Under the pieces are notes generated by a model. The model ran no database searches. It had not been told where the DNA came from and saw only the letters and a list, made by a program, of their open reading frames with translations. A program made the translations under genes and the position numbers. Shown here in pieces: positions 1 to 8,369 of a DNA stretch of 64,000 bases. Origin of the DNA: Balneola sp. Its GTDB lineage: Bacteria; Bacteroidota; Rhodothermia; Balneolales; Balneolaceae. The DNA is taken from the NCBI GenBank assembly GCA_002696035.1, contig NZQV01000010.1, positions 186,001 to 250,000 of the forward strand, written 5' to 3'. Each line of letters opens with the position of its first letter. The stretch's first letter is position 1.

Positions 1-159
1 ATCGGTTGAGTAAGATTGGGAGATGTCCACGAGCTTTTATTTCAAGTATGGACATGGCATTCAAGGAGTTGGAAGGTATGTATGCTCAGAAATTGTTTGT
101 TCCTCAACATCTTAAGAAAACCTCTTTTACAGCCGATAAAAAGAGAAACGTTGAAAATA

Positions 160-732
160 ATGGGCAAACTGAAAGGCATTTTATCATTGGGCTTAATAGT
201 CATCCTTCCCGGGATGTTGCTTGTGGCAATGTCGTATCTGGGTGCGAGTCATCCGCTGGAAAATACATTCGTGAAAAAAGAATGGGCTTTTCTTCAGAGT
301 TCTGAGAATAGTGTTGAGGTTTTATTCTTTGGCTACGCCGGGTGTTCCTTTATCTGTCCGAATGCACTGATAAAATTAGGAAATGCCATTGATGAACTAC
401 AGACAGAGGAGAATGTGGAAGATATCGGAGGTTTTTTCATAGACGTGAATGCAGCTTTACAGCTAGACAGAGCACAGGAATACGCGCAATTCTTTTCACC
501 AAATATACAAGGGATAAATACCACTGAAGAATCTCTGGGGAGACTTCAACGTGAATTTAAAATTCGAATTCGGGAAGACAATGAGGTCGAGGGCGCTCTT
601 TTTCATACAGATCATTTCTTTGTTCTTAAGAAGATGGATGGTCGGTGGGAGATAGCACGGGTATTGGCTAACGATACTCCAAAACAAGAAGTAAAAAAGA
701 TACTGTTGGAAACCTTAAAAAATCAGCAATGA
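160..732 (+). CDS. SCO1/SenC-like thioredoxin-fold protein
   Basis: This 190-residue protein has one N-terminal membrane anchor (about residues 7-27) and a thioredoxin-like domain facing the periplasm. It carries a CSFIC motif (Cys62 and Cys66) and a downstream histidine near residue 152. These match the CxxxC plus His copper site of SCO1/SenC proteins, which help deliver copper to cytochrome c oxidase. I chose the ATG at 160 because it gives a clean anchor; the frame is open back to a TTG at 16, but that extension has no recognisable content. The stop codon overlaps the start of the chemotaxis receptor gene by four bases, so the two are probably co-transcribed. Substrate and partner are inferred from the family. 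No oxidase gene is in the window. Confidence 0.75.
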   Translation: MGKLKGILSLGLIVILPGMLLVAMSYLGASHPLENTFVKKEWAFLQSSENSVEVLFFGYAGCSFICPNALIKLGNAIDELQTEENVEDIGGFFIDVNAALQLDRAQEYAQFFSPNIQGINTTEESLGRLQREFKIRIREDNEVEGALFHTDHFFVLKKMDGRWEIARVLANDTPKQEVKKILLETLKNQQ

Positions 733-2228
733 ACCATATTCTACCGATTTCGAGCACCCTTTCCCTGAAAGATAAATTGTTCCCTGCTTACGATCCCAAT
801 CTATCAGATGGTGTAAAGCATAAACTTCACTCCGCTTTTGTTGAAACAGACCGATACATGCTGAAACTGTTGCTGATCCACTGGGCGGTTGCATCCACCG
901 TCACTGCTTTTAGCTACAGCACGTATATTTTTGGATTTGTTGGAGGCGGACTGATCTACGGTATTGCTCATTTTGCCGTTTCTTCGAACCCGGGTTCAGC
1001 CTGGAGCAGAAGTGTCATAGGAGCCTCATTCATGGCTTTTTCCATGATCTTTATTCAACAGCATCTGGGTAGAATTGAGATGCATTTTCATATTTTTGTA
1101 TCCATAGCTTTTCTTGTTCGCTATAAGGATATCCTTCCGGTAGTTGTGGCCGCTGTAACCGTTGCCTTACATCATGTGGTCTTTAATTTTGCGCAAACCT
1201 ACGAACTGGCACTTGCCGGAACACCGATCATGATATTTGATTACGGCTGCGGCTGGGATATCGTAGCTCTGCATGCTGTTTTTGTAGTGGTAGAAGCGAT
1301 CACATTTTCGAGTATCATCCTGAACCTTTCAAACGAATATTTAGATAACGCAGAGGTGTTCAGCATCATTAATGATCTGGAAGATTCAGCAGAGTACACC
1401 ACTCAAGCAGCGAACTCGATCTCAGATTCGGGACAGAAGCTGGCTATAAATGTTCAGGAGAATAAAAATTCCGTGGATAATTCTAACTCCGCTATTCTTC
1501 GGATGAATGAAAATATCAGCGTATTGAACGATCAAACTGCTACGGTGCAGCAGAAAATGGATGCTTTATCCGATGATGCCGTATCTATGAGCCGATCGAT
1601 GCTGGAGTTGAAAGAATCGAGCCACAAGATCTCAACTATAACTGAAGTGATCGATTCCATAGCCTCACAAACAAACTTGCTGGCCCTGAACGCAGCTATC
1701 GAAGCCGCACGGGCAGGAGAAGCAGGAGCAGGTTTTGCGGTGGTTACGGAAGAGGTGAGAGTATTGGCAAAGAAAACAGCCGATGCCGCCACTGAAATAG
1801 AAACCATGCTTGAAGAAAATGTAGCCAAAGCCATGATGGGGTCTAAGGCATCTGAAAAGATCAAAGAGGAGATATCGGGACTCGCAGAGTGGATCAAAGA
1901 GGTAAATGAATCGAGTAGTGAACAGGCTGAACATCTGGAGTTGCTTAAAAGTACGATCCGGAAAATATCAGACAGTACAGACAGCACGGCAAGTATGGCC
2001 GAAAATAACGCTGCCACAGCCGAGGAGTTACACAGTCAGATCCAGATCTTGCAGCAGTCAATTGCGCAGATAAATAATAAGGTGAATAAAGGAACACAGG
2101 TATTAAACACTCTTCAGCAAAAAGTACAAGACGAGCACCGGGTATATACGGCTCGGCATTCAGGCCAGAATGGGAATCACTTTCAGGATGAGATTAAAGA
2201 TGATGAACTGTTATTCTCCGATTTTTAG
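729..2228 (+). CDS. Methyl-accepting chemotaxis protein with multi-helix membrane sensor
   Basis: The first 200 residues hold about six hydrophobic segments and the stretch [15 protein letters not shown] (residues 115-129), a His-rich membrane sensor type seen in some chemotaxis receptors. There is no large periplasmic ligand domain. Residues 205-480 form a long coiled-coil signalling domain whose conserved hairpin tip lies near residues 311-350 ([18 protein letters not shown] followed by [10 protein letters not shown]). This tip is where CheA and CheW bind. No CheR/CheB-docking pentapeptide is evident at the C terminus. The gene overlaps the SCO1-like gene by four bases (ATGA), which suggests a redox or respiratory signal, though this is only inference. 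No other che gene is present in the window. A motility machine candidate lies at the far end of the window. Confidence 0.9.
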   Translation: MNHILPISSTLSLKDKLFPAYDPNLSDGVKHKLHSAFVETDRYMLKLLLIHWAVASTVTAFSYSTYIFGFVGGGLIYGIAHFAVSSNPGSAWSRSVIGASFMAFSMIFIQQHLGRIEMHFHIFVSIAFLVRYKDILPVVVAAVTVALHHVVFNFAQTYELALAGTPIMIFDYGCGWDIVALHAVFVVVEAITFSSIILNLSNEYLDNAEVFSIINDLEDSAEYTTQAANSISDSGQKLAINVQENKNSVDNSNSAILRMNENISVLNDQTATVQQKMDALSDDAVSMSRSMLELKESSHKISTITEVIDSIASQTNLLALNAAIEAARAGEAGAGFAVVTEEVRVLAKKTADAATEIETMLEENVAKAMMGSKASEKIKEEISGLAEWIKEVNESSSEQAEHLELLKSTIRKISDSTDSTASMAENNAATAEELHSQIQILQQSIAQINNKVNKGTQVLNTLQQKVQDEHRVYTARHSGQNGNHFQDEIKDDELLFSDF

Positions 2229-2409
2229 GAATGTTGAGAAATGGAGTAAAAGTCAGTGTTCAAGCCTGACGGTTCAAATTCATATAAAATCTATGCAGGA
2301 TGTATAATTTTATTAAAAAAGAAGCTGAAATTACCTAAGCCAAAGGCAAAAACAGTAACTTGAAGATCAATTTTTAGAACAGCTTTAGGTAAAAGCCAGT
2401 AATTCATTT

Positions 2410-3714
2410 ATGAAGTTTCAAAGATCTATTTTAATGGTCATCGGGCTGATGATATCGATGCCCATTCTTACACTACACAGCGTGAATGCCCAAGACTCCG
2501 TTGAGGTGGAAACTGCAGATAGTATTCGTACCACACCACAGGTAAATCGTGCTCCATATGTGTTTATTGATTGTTCATTTTGTGATTTCAATCATATCCG
2601 CAATGAGATTCCCTTTGTGAATTATGTACGTGACCCCAAGCAAGCAGATATTCATGTCTTCATAACCCGAACTAGGTTGAGCAGAGGCGGAGCAGAATAT
2701 GAGTTTTCATTTATCGGGCTTGGTGAATTTAATACAATCAGTTTTGATCTTGGTTACACAGCCAATAGAAATGATACGTGGAGTGAAACGAGAGATGCGC
2801 TCAATCAGATCCTGGAATCTGCATTTATGCCCTACATTTCTCAAACAGTACTTGCTTCAGTGACCAATGTGGAAATGGATTTAGATGATTTTGAATTAGA
2901 GGAATCGGCCGAGGTTGATGATCCATGGAATTATTGGGTATTTGAAGCCTATGTTGGATCCGTTAACCTTGGTTTAGAATCCAAAAAGAAAGATTTCAAT
3001 TCCCGCTGGGGCATATTTGCTGACAGGGTTACCGAAGAATGGAAGTTGCGCTTCAGGCCATATTTTAATTATTCGTATGTAGAGATAGAGCGAGAAGGTA
3101 AAGAATCGGTAGAAAGCACAGTTGAACGCCATGGACTTGAATCATATGCCATCAAAAGTATCAATGATCATTGGTCTGTCGGTCTATTTGCAAACTATGA
3201 AACCCGGAATGATCGTAATATCAAAAACAGGGTACAGGTAAATCCGGGAGTTGAGTTTAGTCTGCTGCCTTACGAGGTGGCAACAAGAAAGGCGATCAAT
3301 TTTCGCTATCAGCTGGGATACACGTACGCCGATTATTTTAAAGAAACCATTTTTGGTGTCACTCAGGAAAACCTGTTAAGTCATCAGTTAAGAGCATCGG
3401 TAGATATAGAACAGCCCTGGGGGTCGGTATCTGGAGGTGCAGAGGCATCGCATTACTTCCATGACGCCGAACTTAGAAGAACGGAGGTCTTTGGCAGTGT
3501 TTCTGTGAGAATTATAGAGGGGTTGGCATTAAGCTTTTATGCAAATTATCAAAAAATTCAAGATCAGCTGACACTCCCCGCCGGCGATGCTTCCCTTGAA
3601 GATATCTTACTTCAGAGACGAGAGCTGGCTACAGATTTCTCATTCTATGGTTCTGTTGCACTCACCTATACGTTTGGATCAAATTTCGCAAATATTGTAA
3701 ACACAAGATTTTGA
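2410..3714 (+). CDS. Outer-membrane beta-barrel protein of unknown function
   Basis: The 434-residue product starts with a signal peptide ending near HSVNAQD (residue 28). A small N-terminal domain follows (about residues 50-155) with a paired-cysteine stretch, FIDCSFCDF. The rest, from about residue 170, consists of alternating aromatic and polar strands typical of an outer-membrane barrel. It ends in a terminal phenylalanine, as expected for BAM-inserted proteins. Similar two-part proteins occur in Bacteroidota-type genomes without a known role, and I cannot name a function. It stands alone, with 181 bases upstream and 163 bases downstream without a gene. The upstream gap contains TTACCTAAG and CTTTAGGTAA segments that could pair across a loop of about 47 bases, which may be chance. 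Confidence 0.75.
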   Translation: MKFQRSILMVIGLMISMPILTLHSVNAQDSVEVETADSIRTTPQVNRAPYVFIDCSFCDFNHIRNEIPFVNYVRDPKQADIHVFITRTRLSRGGAEYEFSFIGLGEFNTISFDLGYTANRNDTWSETRDALNQILESAFMPYISQTVLASVTNVEMDLDDFELEESAEVDDPWNYWVFEAYVGSVNLGLESKKKDFNSRWGIFADRVTEEWKLRFRPYFNYSYVEIEREGKESVESTVERHGLESYAIKSINDHWSVGLFANYETRNDRNIKNRVQVNPGVEFSLLPYEVATRKAINFRYQLGYTYADYFKETIFGVTQENLLSHQLRASVDIEQPWGSVSGGAEASHYFHDAELRRTEVFGSVSVRIIEGLALSFYANYQKIQDQLTLPAGDASLEDILLQRRELATDFSFYGSVALTYTFGSNFANIVNTRF

Positions 3715-3877
3715 TCACCAATTAAAGCAGATACTTTTGGGGAACGGTATTCAGATCAAGTAGAAAATACTTTTGCAGTATGACGGTACAAATCTGTTAA
3801 TTTGAATTTGGAATTTCCTTATCCGGTTGTATGTTAACGGCTGTAATAAATGAACGTTAACCTTTGTAATTATAAGT

Positions 3878-4264
3878 ATGAATTTTACACCATCCGGAAT
3901 AAACCACATTACAATTCGTGTAAATCGAATTGATGCTTCCAAAGAATTCTATGGGGATATCTTAGACCTTGAGCTGGTGAAGACCATGGGACAAAGTATG
4001 GCCGTTTACAGGATCGGGGAGAAAGACACCCTTGTAATTGTAGAAGCCGAAACCAGTTACGATCCCACTTCCCGGGATTTTCGGGTTGACCATTTTGGTT
4101 TTTATGTAGACTCACCAGAACAGGTAGACGAACTGGCCAAATACTTCCGCGAAAAAGAGGTGACCATTATGAGCGGGCCGGCAAACCGCAAAAAAGGACG
4201 ATTCCTTTTTGTATCCGATCCGGATGGCAATATGATCGAATATTTTTATGAGGAAGAAGAATGA
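3878..4264 (+). CDS. VOC-fold (glyoxalase/dioxygenase superfamily) protein
   Basis: This 128-residue protein has the two beta-alpha-beta-beta-beta modules of the vicinal oxygen chelate fold. Candidate metal ligands are His10 (GINHIT), His72 (RVDHFGF) and Glu121 (DGNMIEYFY), the usual positions in single-domain members. The DPDGN stretch before the last strand is also characteristic. Members range from glyoxalase I to extradiol dioxygenases and antibiotic-binding proteins, and the sequence alone does not fix the substrate. The last 17 bases overlap the start of the next gene, a small membrane protein, so translation of the two is probably coupled. Confidence 0.8.
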   Translation: MNFTPSGINHITIRVNRIDASKEFYGDILDLELVKTMGQSMAVYRIGEKDTLVIVEAETSYDPTSRDFRVDHFGFYVDSPEQVDELAKYFREKEVTIMSGPANRKKGRFLFVSDPDGNMIEYFYEEEE

Positions 4265-4598
4265 CATAGAGACTGAGCTGGATCAAAAGGAATTCGAGAA
4301 CGAAATTAATCGGGATCTAAGCCATCAGTACAACAAAATTGAGGTAAAGGAGAAATTAACAGAAGGAAAAAACCCATACGTATTAGGGGGCATGAACTTC
4401 TTTGTGACTCTTGTCATCCTCGAGATCTTCTATTGGGTGGTAAAAGCTAACGTCAATTTTTTCACCCTCGGTTTTTCCCTAGAGTTTTTCGGAACCCTGG
4501 ATCCTTTCATACATATAGCCATATTGGTGTTATGCGTGAACTCAGTTATCCAAAAAAGATCCGTTCTGGATTCCATCATCGATAGGTGGCCTTTTTGA
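4248..4598 (+). CDS. Small membrane protein, unknown function
   Basis: The product is 116 residues long. A charged N terminus (residues 1-40, rich in Lys and Glu) is followed by two hydrophobic segments at about residues 48-66 and 85-102. I do not recognise a family. The ATG at 4248 lies inside the end of the VOC gene, giving a 17-base overlap in another frame. No later start would retain the charged N-terminal region. The next gene, an esterase, begins 44 bases downstream on the same strand, so the three genes may form a short operon. Confidence 0.6.
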   Translation: MRKKNDIETELDQKEFENEINRDLSHQYNKIEVKEKLTEGKNPYVLGGMNFFVTLVILEIFYWVVKANVNFFTLGFSLEFFGTLDPFIHIAILVLCVNSVIQKRSVLDSIIDRWPF

Positions 4599-4642
4599 AG
4601 ATTTATATTGTAAGCTCATCCTGTTAAAATCACTGAAATTTT

Positions 4643-5344
4643 ATGCCTGAAGTTGTAAGAACATCCACCTCCGGTTTCAGTATTGAAGTCCCATTCAAAC
4701 TCATTGAAACCGGGGAGAGTGCAGGGGAGAAGCCCATGATCCTGTATCTTCACGGCTTCAACCAAAACATAGCATACTTTGAGAAAAAAGTGGAACCCAT
4801 GCTTAAGCTGGATGCTTACCATCTCTTCATTCAGGGACCTTATCCCATTTATGATACTACCCGCAAAAAAGAACTTTCAAAATGGGGACGAGCCTGGTAT
4901 TTGTATGATGGAGGACAAGAGCAGTTCATCCATTCACTTGAAAAAGCCTCGGAATTCATACAACACATTCTGGATGAAATTAGTGAGGAGATCAGCTACA
5001 GCCGGCTTTGTGTTTTTGGGTACTCTATGGGAGGCTACCTGGGAGGATATTTTGCCCTGTCACGGCCTCCGTATGTTCGTGAGCTGATTGTGGCTGGAGG
5101 GCGTATCAAAACCGAGGCTTTTGATGGAAAAAGAGAAAAAGCCACTCATATAAATATATTAGCGTTACATGGAGATCAGGATACAAGTGTGTATCCTGAA
5201 CCACAAAAGAAATGTATTGACCTATTGAAAACAGAAGGCTACAATGCTACATTCAAGCTGTTGAACGCTAAACATAAACTCACCAAAACGTATTTAACAG
5301 AAGGTAAAAAGTGGCTGATTGAAATGGGCTATGTTGAATCCTGA
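4643..5344 (+). CDS. Alpha/beta-hydrolase, carboxylesterase/phospholipase-like
   Basis: The 233-residue protein has the elements of a serine hydrolase. An oxyanion-region HGFNQN lies after the first central strand (residues 37-42). The nucleophile elbow GYSMGG places the catalytic serine at residue 128. An acidic residue in LHGDQD (Asp178 or Asp180) and His211 (NAKHKL) complete the triad. The size and arrangement fit the phospholipase/carboxylesterase group of the alpha/beta-hydrolases. There is no signal peptide, so it should be cytoplasmic. The true substrate is unknown. It is the last gene before a promoter-like site that precedes the response regulator. Confidence 0.8.
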   Translation: MPEVVRTSTSGFSIEVPFKLIETGESAGEKPMILYLHGFNQNIAYFEKKVEPMLKLDAYHLFIQGPYPIYDTTRKKELSKWGRAWYLYDGGQEQFIHSLEKASEFIQHILDEISEEISYSRLCVFGYSMGGYLGGYFALSRPPYVRELIVAGGRIKTEAFDGKREKATHINILALHGDQDTSVYPEPQKKCIDLLKTEGYNATFKLLNAKHKLTKTYLTEGKKWLIEMGYVES

Positions 5345-5364
5345 AAAATTAAGTTATACTTTTG
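5334..5364 (+). promoter_or_regulatory. Candidate Bacteroidota-type promoter for the response regulator
   Basis: A TTG at 5334-5336 is followed after 20 bases by TACTTTTG at 5357-5364. This matches the TTG / TAnnTTTG arrangement used by the primary sigma factor of Bacteroidota. It overlaps the last codons of the esterase gene and would leave a 5' leader of about 95 bases before the regulator. The match is by eye only. Confidence 0.45.
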
Positions 5365-5464
5365 ACTCTAATGTTTGTTAAGTTATTTTAATCCCTGATT
5401 TACAATGCAGTTCGAAAATAATTCGACCCAATAAAACAGAGCTACTATTAAACTGGCATAGAAG

Positions 5465-6136
5465 ATGAATATACTTGTTATTGAAGATGATCCTTCCGTT
5501 CGTACCCTTGTAAAGGCTGTTCTGGAACATAATGGCAATGATGTTTCAACCGCTGATAATGCAACCGATGGAGAGTCTACCGCAATAAATGATGATTACG
5601 ATATGATCATCCTGGATCTCGGTTTACCAGACGGTGACGGCTACGAAGTTTGCAAGAATATCCGAGGTAAAAATGTGACCACTCCGGTACTTATTTTGTC
5701 GGGTGAGCAGGAAACCGATGTAAAGGTAAAATGCCTTAAAGTTGGAGCCGATGATTACCTCACCAAGCCCTTCAATACAGAAGAACTTATTGCCCGGATG
5801 GATGCCATTAAACGCCGTTCAGAAGCTTCGGGCGACCAGCAGCTAGTTTGCGGGGAATTGAAAGTAGATATGTTGAAGCGGGAAGTGACTGTAAATGGGG
5901 AGAAAACTCAGTTGACCAATAATGAGTTTAACCTGTTGGTGTATTTCATGAAGAATAGAAACCGGGTGATCTCTCAGGAAGAATTGGCAGAAAAAGTCTG
6001 GGATATCCACTTTGACACACAAACAAATTATATCAACGTATATATCAGTTATCTGCGCAAAAAGATCCGCGAGCATACGGATGTAGATTATGTTGAGACT
6101 ATACGTAAAAAAGGATTTTTATTTCGATGTGATTAG
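5465..6136 (+). CDS. OmpR/PhoB-family response regulator (orphan)
   Basis: This 223-residue regulator has a receiver domain (residues 1-118). Its acidic pocket is in VIEDD, the phosphoacceptor is Asp51 in LDLGLPD, and the switch lysine is in LTKPF. A winged-helix DNA-binding domain follows (about residues 128-222), with the usual LTNNEFNLL and the recognition region ending in ETIRKKGFLF. No histidine kinase gene adjoins it, so its partner must be encoded elsewhere. The only kinase in the window, at 44199-45698, belongs to a different output class and need not be its partner. A hairpin terminator follows directly. Confidence 0.9.
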   Translation: MNILVIEDDPSVRTLVKAVLEHNGNDVSTADNATDGESTAINDDYDMIILDLGLPDGDGYEVCKNIRGKNVTTPVLILSGEQETDVKVKCLKVGADDYLTKPFNTEELIARMDAIKRRSEASGDQQLVCGELKVDMLKREVTVNGEKTQLTNNEFNLLVYFMKNRNRVISQEELAEKVWDIHFDTQTNYINVYISYLRKKIREHTDVDYVETIRKKGFLFRCD

Positions 6137-6156
6137 TAATGTAAAACCACTTTCGA

Positions 6157-6191
6157 GCCTCGTACACCATTAAGTTGTACGAGGCTTTTTT
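6157..6191 (+). terminator. Rho-independent terminator abutting the trmH start codon
   Basis: A perfect 10-bp stem, GCCTCGTACA paired with TGTACGAGGC, encloses a 9-base loop and is followed by six T residues (6186-6191). It closes the response-regulator transcript. The trmH start codon at 6197 is only five bases after the T run, which leaves no room for a separate promoter or ribosome-binding site. Confidence 0.85.
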
Positions 6192-6196
6192 ATTTT

Positions 6197-6877
6197 ATGG
6201 ATCCACAAATTAGACAAGATCTGATAACCTACCTGCGTGAATTCTCAACAGAGTCGCGTTGGGAGCGAATTCAGGAAATAGTACAGAAGCGAACCCGTCA
6301 TCTTACCGTGGTGGTGGAGGATATCTACCAGCCTCACAATGCCAGCGCTGTTCTTAGAAGTTGTGATGGCTTTGGTATTCAGGATGTGCATATCATCGAG
6401 AATAAAAATGAATTTGAGCCCTCCAGCCAGGTTACCATTGGGGCTGATCAGTGGTTAACTATACACCGTTACAATCAACCCAAAGTGGACAACACTGAGC
6501 TCTGCTTCAATACGCTGAAAGAACAGGGCTATAAGGTCATTGCCACTACTCCACACAAGGAAGATACCAACCTGAATGCGCTCGATATTTCAGGGAAAAC
6601 AGCATTGGTTTTTGGTTCAGAGATCGATGGCATCAGCGATAGGGCCATGGAATTAGCCGATGGCTTTATGAAGATCCCTATGTTTGGGTTTAGTGAAAGT
6701 TTCAACATCTCGGTAAGTGCAGCTGTGTGTTTGTATAATCTTACGCGACGTCTTCGTACTTCAGAAATTCCCTGGCCTCTTGACACCGAAGAGATGGAAG
6801 AACTAAAACTGAAATGGCTGCGCCAGTCTATCCGGGCCGGAGAAGAGCTTGAAAAAGCTTTTTTTGAAGGTAATTAG
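6197..6877 (+). CDS. trmH: tRNA (guanosine-2'-O-)-methyltransferase, SpoU/TrmH family
   Basis: The 226-residue protein carries the three SPOUT knot motifs. These are HNASAVLRSCDGFG near residue 48, ALVFGSEIDGIS near residue 135, and the terminal knot IPMFGFSESFNISVSAA near residues 156-172. The family transfers a methyl group from S-adenosylmethionine to a ribose 2'-OH, typically G18 of tRNA. The helical N-terminal extension and total length fit TrmH rather than the longer rRNA enzymes such as RlmB. The ATG at 6197 is the only reasonable start, because the next methionine lies beyond motif 1. A strong terminator ends five bases upstream, so expression may depend on read-through. It converges with the M28 peptidase gene, 20 bases away. 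Confidence 0.85.
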   Translation: MDPQIRQDLITYLREFSTESRWERIQEIVQKRTRHLTVVVEDIYQPHNASAVLRSCDGFGIQDVHIIENKNEFEPSSQVTIGADQWLTIHRYNQPKVDNTELCFNTLKEQGYKVIATTPHKEDTNLNALDISGKTALVFGSEIDGISDRAMELADGFMKIPMFGFSESFNISVSAAVCLYNLTRRLRTSEIPWPLDTEEMEELKLKWLRQSIRAGEELEKAFFEGN

Positions 6878-6897
6878 GTAATAATAGAATCCATTCT

Positions 6898-8271
6898 TTA
6901 TCTCGGTAATCGCTCTTCAAGATCCGCAACAGCATAAGCGAAAACAGCCATGGTTGCCACGCATTCGTTGAAATCTTCTTTATCCAGTTTGTCCATGGTA
7001 TCAGCGGCCGTATGGTGATACCAGAAATATCGCGAGCCATCCACAACCAGACCCATGCCGGGCACTCCATCACGCATCAGCGGACCAATATCAGCACCAC
7101 CACCGCCTTTGGAAACTTTTCCGGATTCAATGGACTGAAGCATAATACCGATCTCAGAAAGTATATTATAAGCTTTATCGCTCCCTGAAAATCCAAAACC
7201 AATTGGATCAAAAACACCGGCATCTGATTCCATAGCCAGTACATGGTTGTCCAGCGAGCGTTCTTCTTCTTTTACCCATCGGTGATATTCGTTTCCGCCT
7301 TGTATGCCCACTTCTTCACTTGTCCATAGTACTACACGAATTGTTCTCTTGGGTTTAATGCCAAGCTCGTTCATCAATCGCACAGCTTCCCAGGCTGCGA
7401 TGCTGCCTCCTCCGTCATCCATCACACCTTCACCAACATCCCAGGAATCTATATGTCCGCCCAGAACTATGATCTCATCAGGAAAGTCCGTTCCTTCAAT
7501 TTCAGCTATAATATTTCGAGACTCCGCATCCGGCAATGTTTCTGCATTCATCTCTAAATGGACTTCAATTGTTTCTCCCCGGTCGTAAAGTCGCTGTATC
7601 AGCATGGCGTCTTCAATTGTAATGGCTGCATGAGGGATCTTCTTTACTTCATCATCATAGTACATCACTCCGGTGTGTGGTGTTTGCATAGAGTAGGGCG
7701 TAACAGAGCGGATCAAACTTGCTACTGCACCGTGCTTTGCAGCTTCGATCGCTCCGTTGGTTCGGTACTGAACGGTACGGCCGTAGGAGGTGAATTCTGC
7801 GTTAAACAGCACGATCTTACCAGCCACCTGATCACTCTTCTGTTTAAGTTCCTCGAAGTTTTTAACCACGATCACTTCTGCCGCTATTCCTTCCCCGGGA
7901 GTGCCCACGCTACCACCAAGGCCCAGCATCGGCAGGTCTTTTTTTCGGGGTGAAAGGAGGGTTGCTGATTCTTCATTCCGTTTCCAATTGGGTACCATTA
8001 CGGGTTGTGTCCAGATACGGTCAAAGCCATCTTCTTCCATCGTTTCCACGATCCAGTCGATAGACCGCTCCAGGTTTTCTGTTCCAGGAAATCGGGGACC
8101 ATAGGTGTCCGCCATGTAGGTCAAACGATCCCAGGCAAGGTCACTTTCCATGGCAAGTTCGATAAGTTGGCGGGCCTTTTCTCGGTGGTCGTTGGTAAGA
8201 ACAGATTGGGATTGGATGGGGGCATTCAATAATAACAAGAATGCAAAAATTAAGAATAGCAGATATTTCAT
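6898..8271 (-). CDS. M28-family zinc peptidase, secreted (carboxypeptidase Q-like)
   Basis: The product has 457 residues and starts with a signal peptide (residues 1-21, ending PIQSQ). The catalytic domain shows the co-catalytic zinc ligands of M28 peptidases. These lie in GGHIDSWDVGEG (His and Asp), VMDDGGG, TSEEVG (the general-base and zinc-binding Glu pair), MESDAG and YHHTAADT. An inserted PA-type domain lies around residues 115-215. Order and length resemble carboxypeptidase Q (plasma glutamate carboxypeptidase) and bacterial secreted aminopeptidases. It probably digests peptides in the periplasm or outside the cell; the substrate is unknown. It is transcribed away from the M23 peptidase gene region, with a terminator hairpin in the 98-base gap between them. 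Confidence 0.88.
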   Translation of the reverse strand: MKYLLFLIFAFLLLLNAPIQSQSVLTNDHREKARQLIELAMESDLAWDRLTYMADTYGPRFPGTENLERSIDWIVETMEEDGFDRIWTQPVMVPNWKRNEESATLLSPRKKDLPMLGLGGSVGTPGEGIAAEVIVVKNFEELKQKSDQVAGKIVLFNAEFTSYGRTVQYRTNGAIEAAKHGAVASLIRSVTPYSMQTPHTGVMYYDDEVKKIPHAAITIEDAMLIQRLYDRGETIEVHLEMNAETLPDAESRNIIAEIEGTDFPDEIIVLGGHIDSWDVGEGVMDDGGGSIAAWEAVRLMNELGIKPKRTIRVVLWTSEEVGIQGGNEYHRWVKEEERSLDNHVLAMESDAGVFDPIGFGFSGSDKAYNILSEIGIMLQSIESGKVSKGGGGADIGPLMRDGVPGMGLVVDGSRYFWYHHTAADTMDKLDKEDFNECVATMAVFAYAVADLEERLPR

Positions 8272-8336
8272 AGTAGCCGGAGCTTAGTTGATCTTGAAGT
8301 TCCACAAAGAAAGGGAAAAGCCCGGATTGATTCCAT

Positions 8337-8360
8337 AAAAAAGCCACCTAAATTGGTGGC
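8337..8360 (-). terminator. Rho-independent terminator downstream of the M23 peptidase
   Basis: Read on the minus strand, a 6-bp perfect stem (GCCACC with GGTGGC) and a 6-base loop are followed by six T residues. It lies ten bases after the stop codon of the M23 peptidase gene and upstream of the M28 gene, so the two peptidases are probably separate transcription units. Confidence 0.75.
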
Positions 8361-8369
8361 TTGAAAAGC

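Noticed and set aside
6-305. Open frames at the left edge (from TTG codons at 6 and 16) that would extend or overlap the SCO1-like gene.
   Set aside because: The region before 160 encodes no recognisable protein segment, the starts are TTG without a ribosome-binding site, and the ATG at 160 gives a normal membrane anchor.
1532-2017. A 161-codon open frame on the minus strand inside the chemotaxis receptor gene.
   Set aside because: It is antisense to the highly conserved signalling domain; its Ser/Ala-rich product is an expected shadow of the coiled-coil coding sequence.
2320-2400. TTACCTAAG and CTTTAGGTAA before the outer-membrane protein gene as a riboswitch or operator.
   Set aside because: The loop is about 47 bases, the arms are short and no known riboswitch core is visible, so chance is likely.
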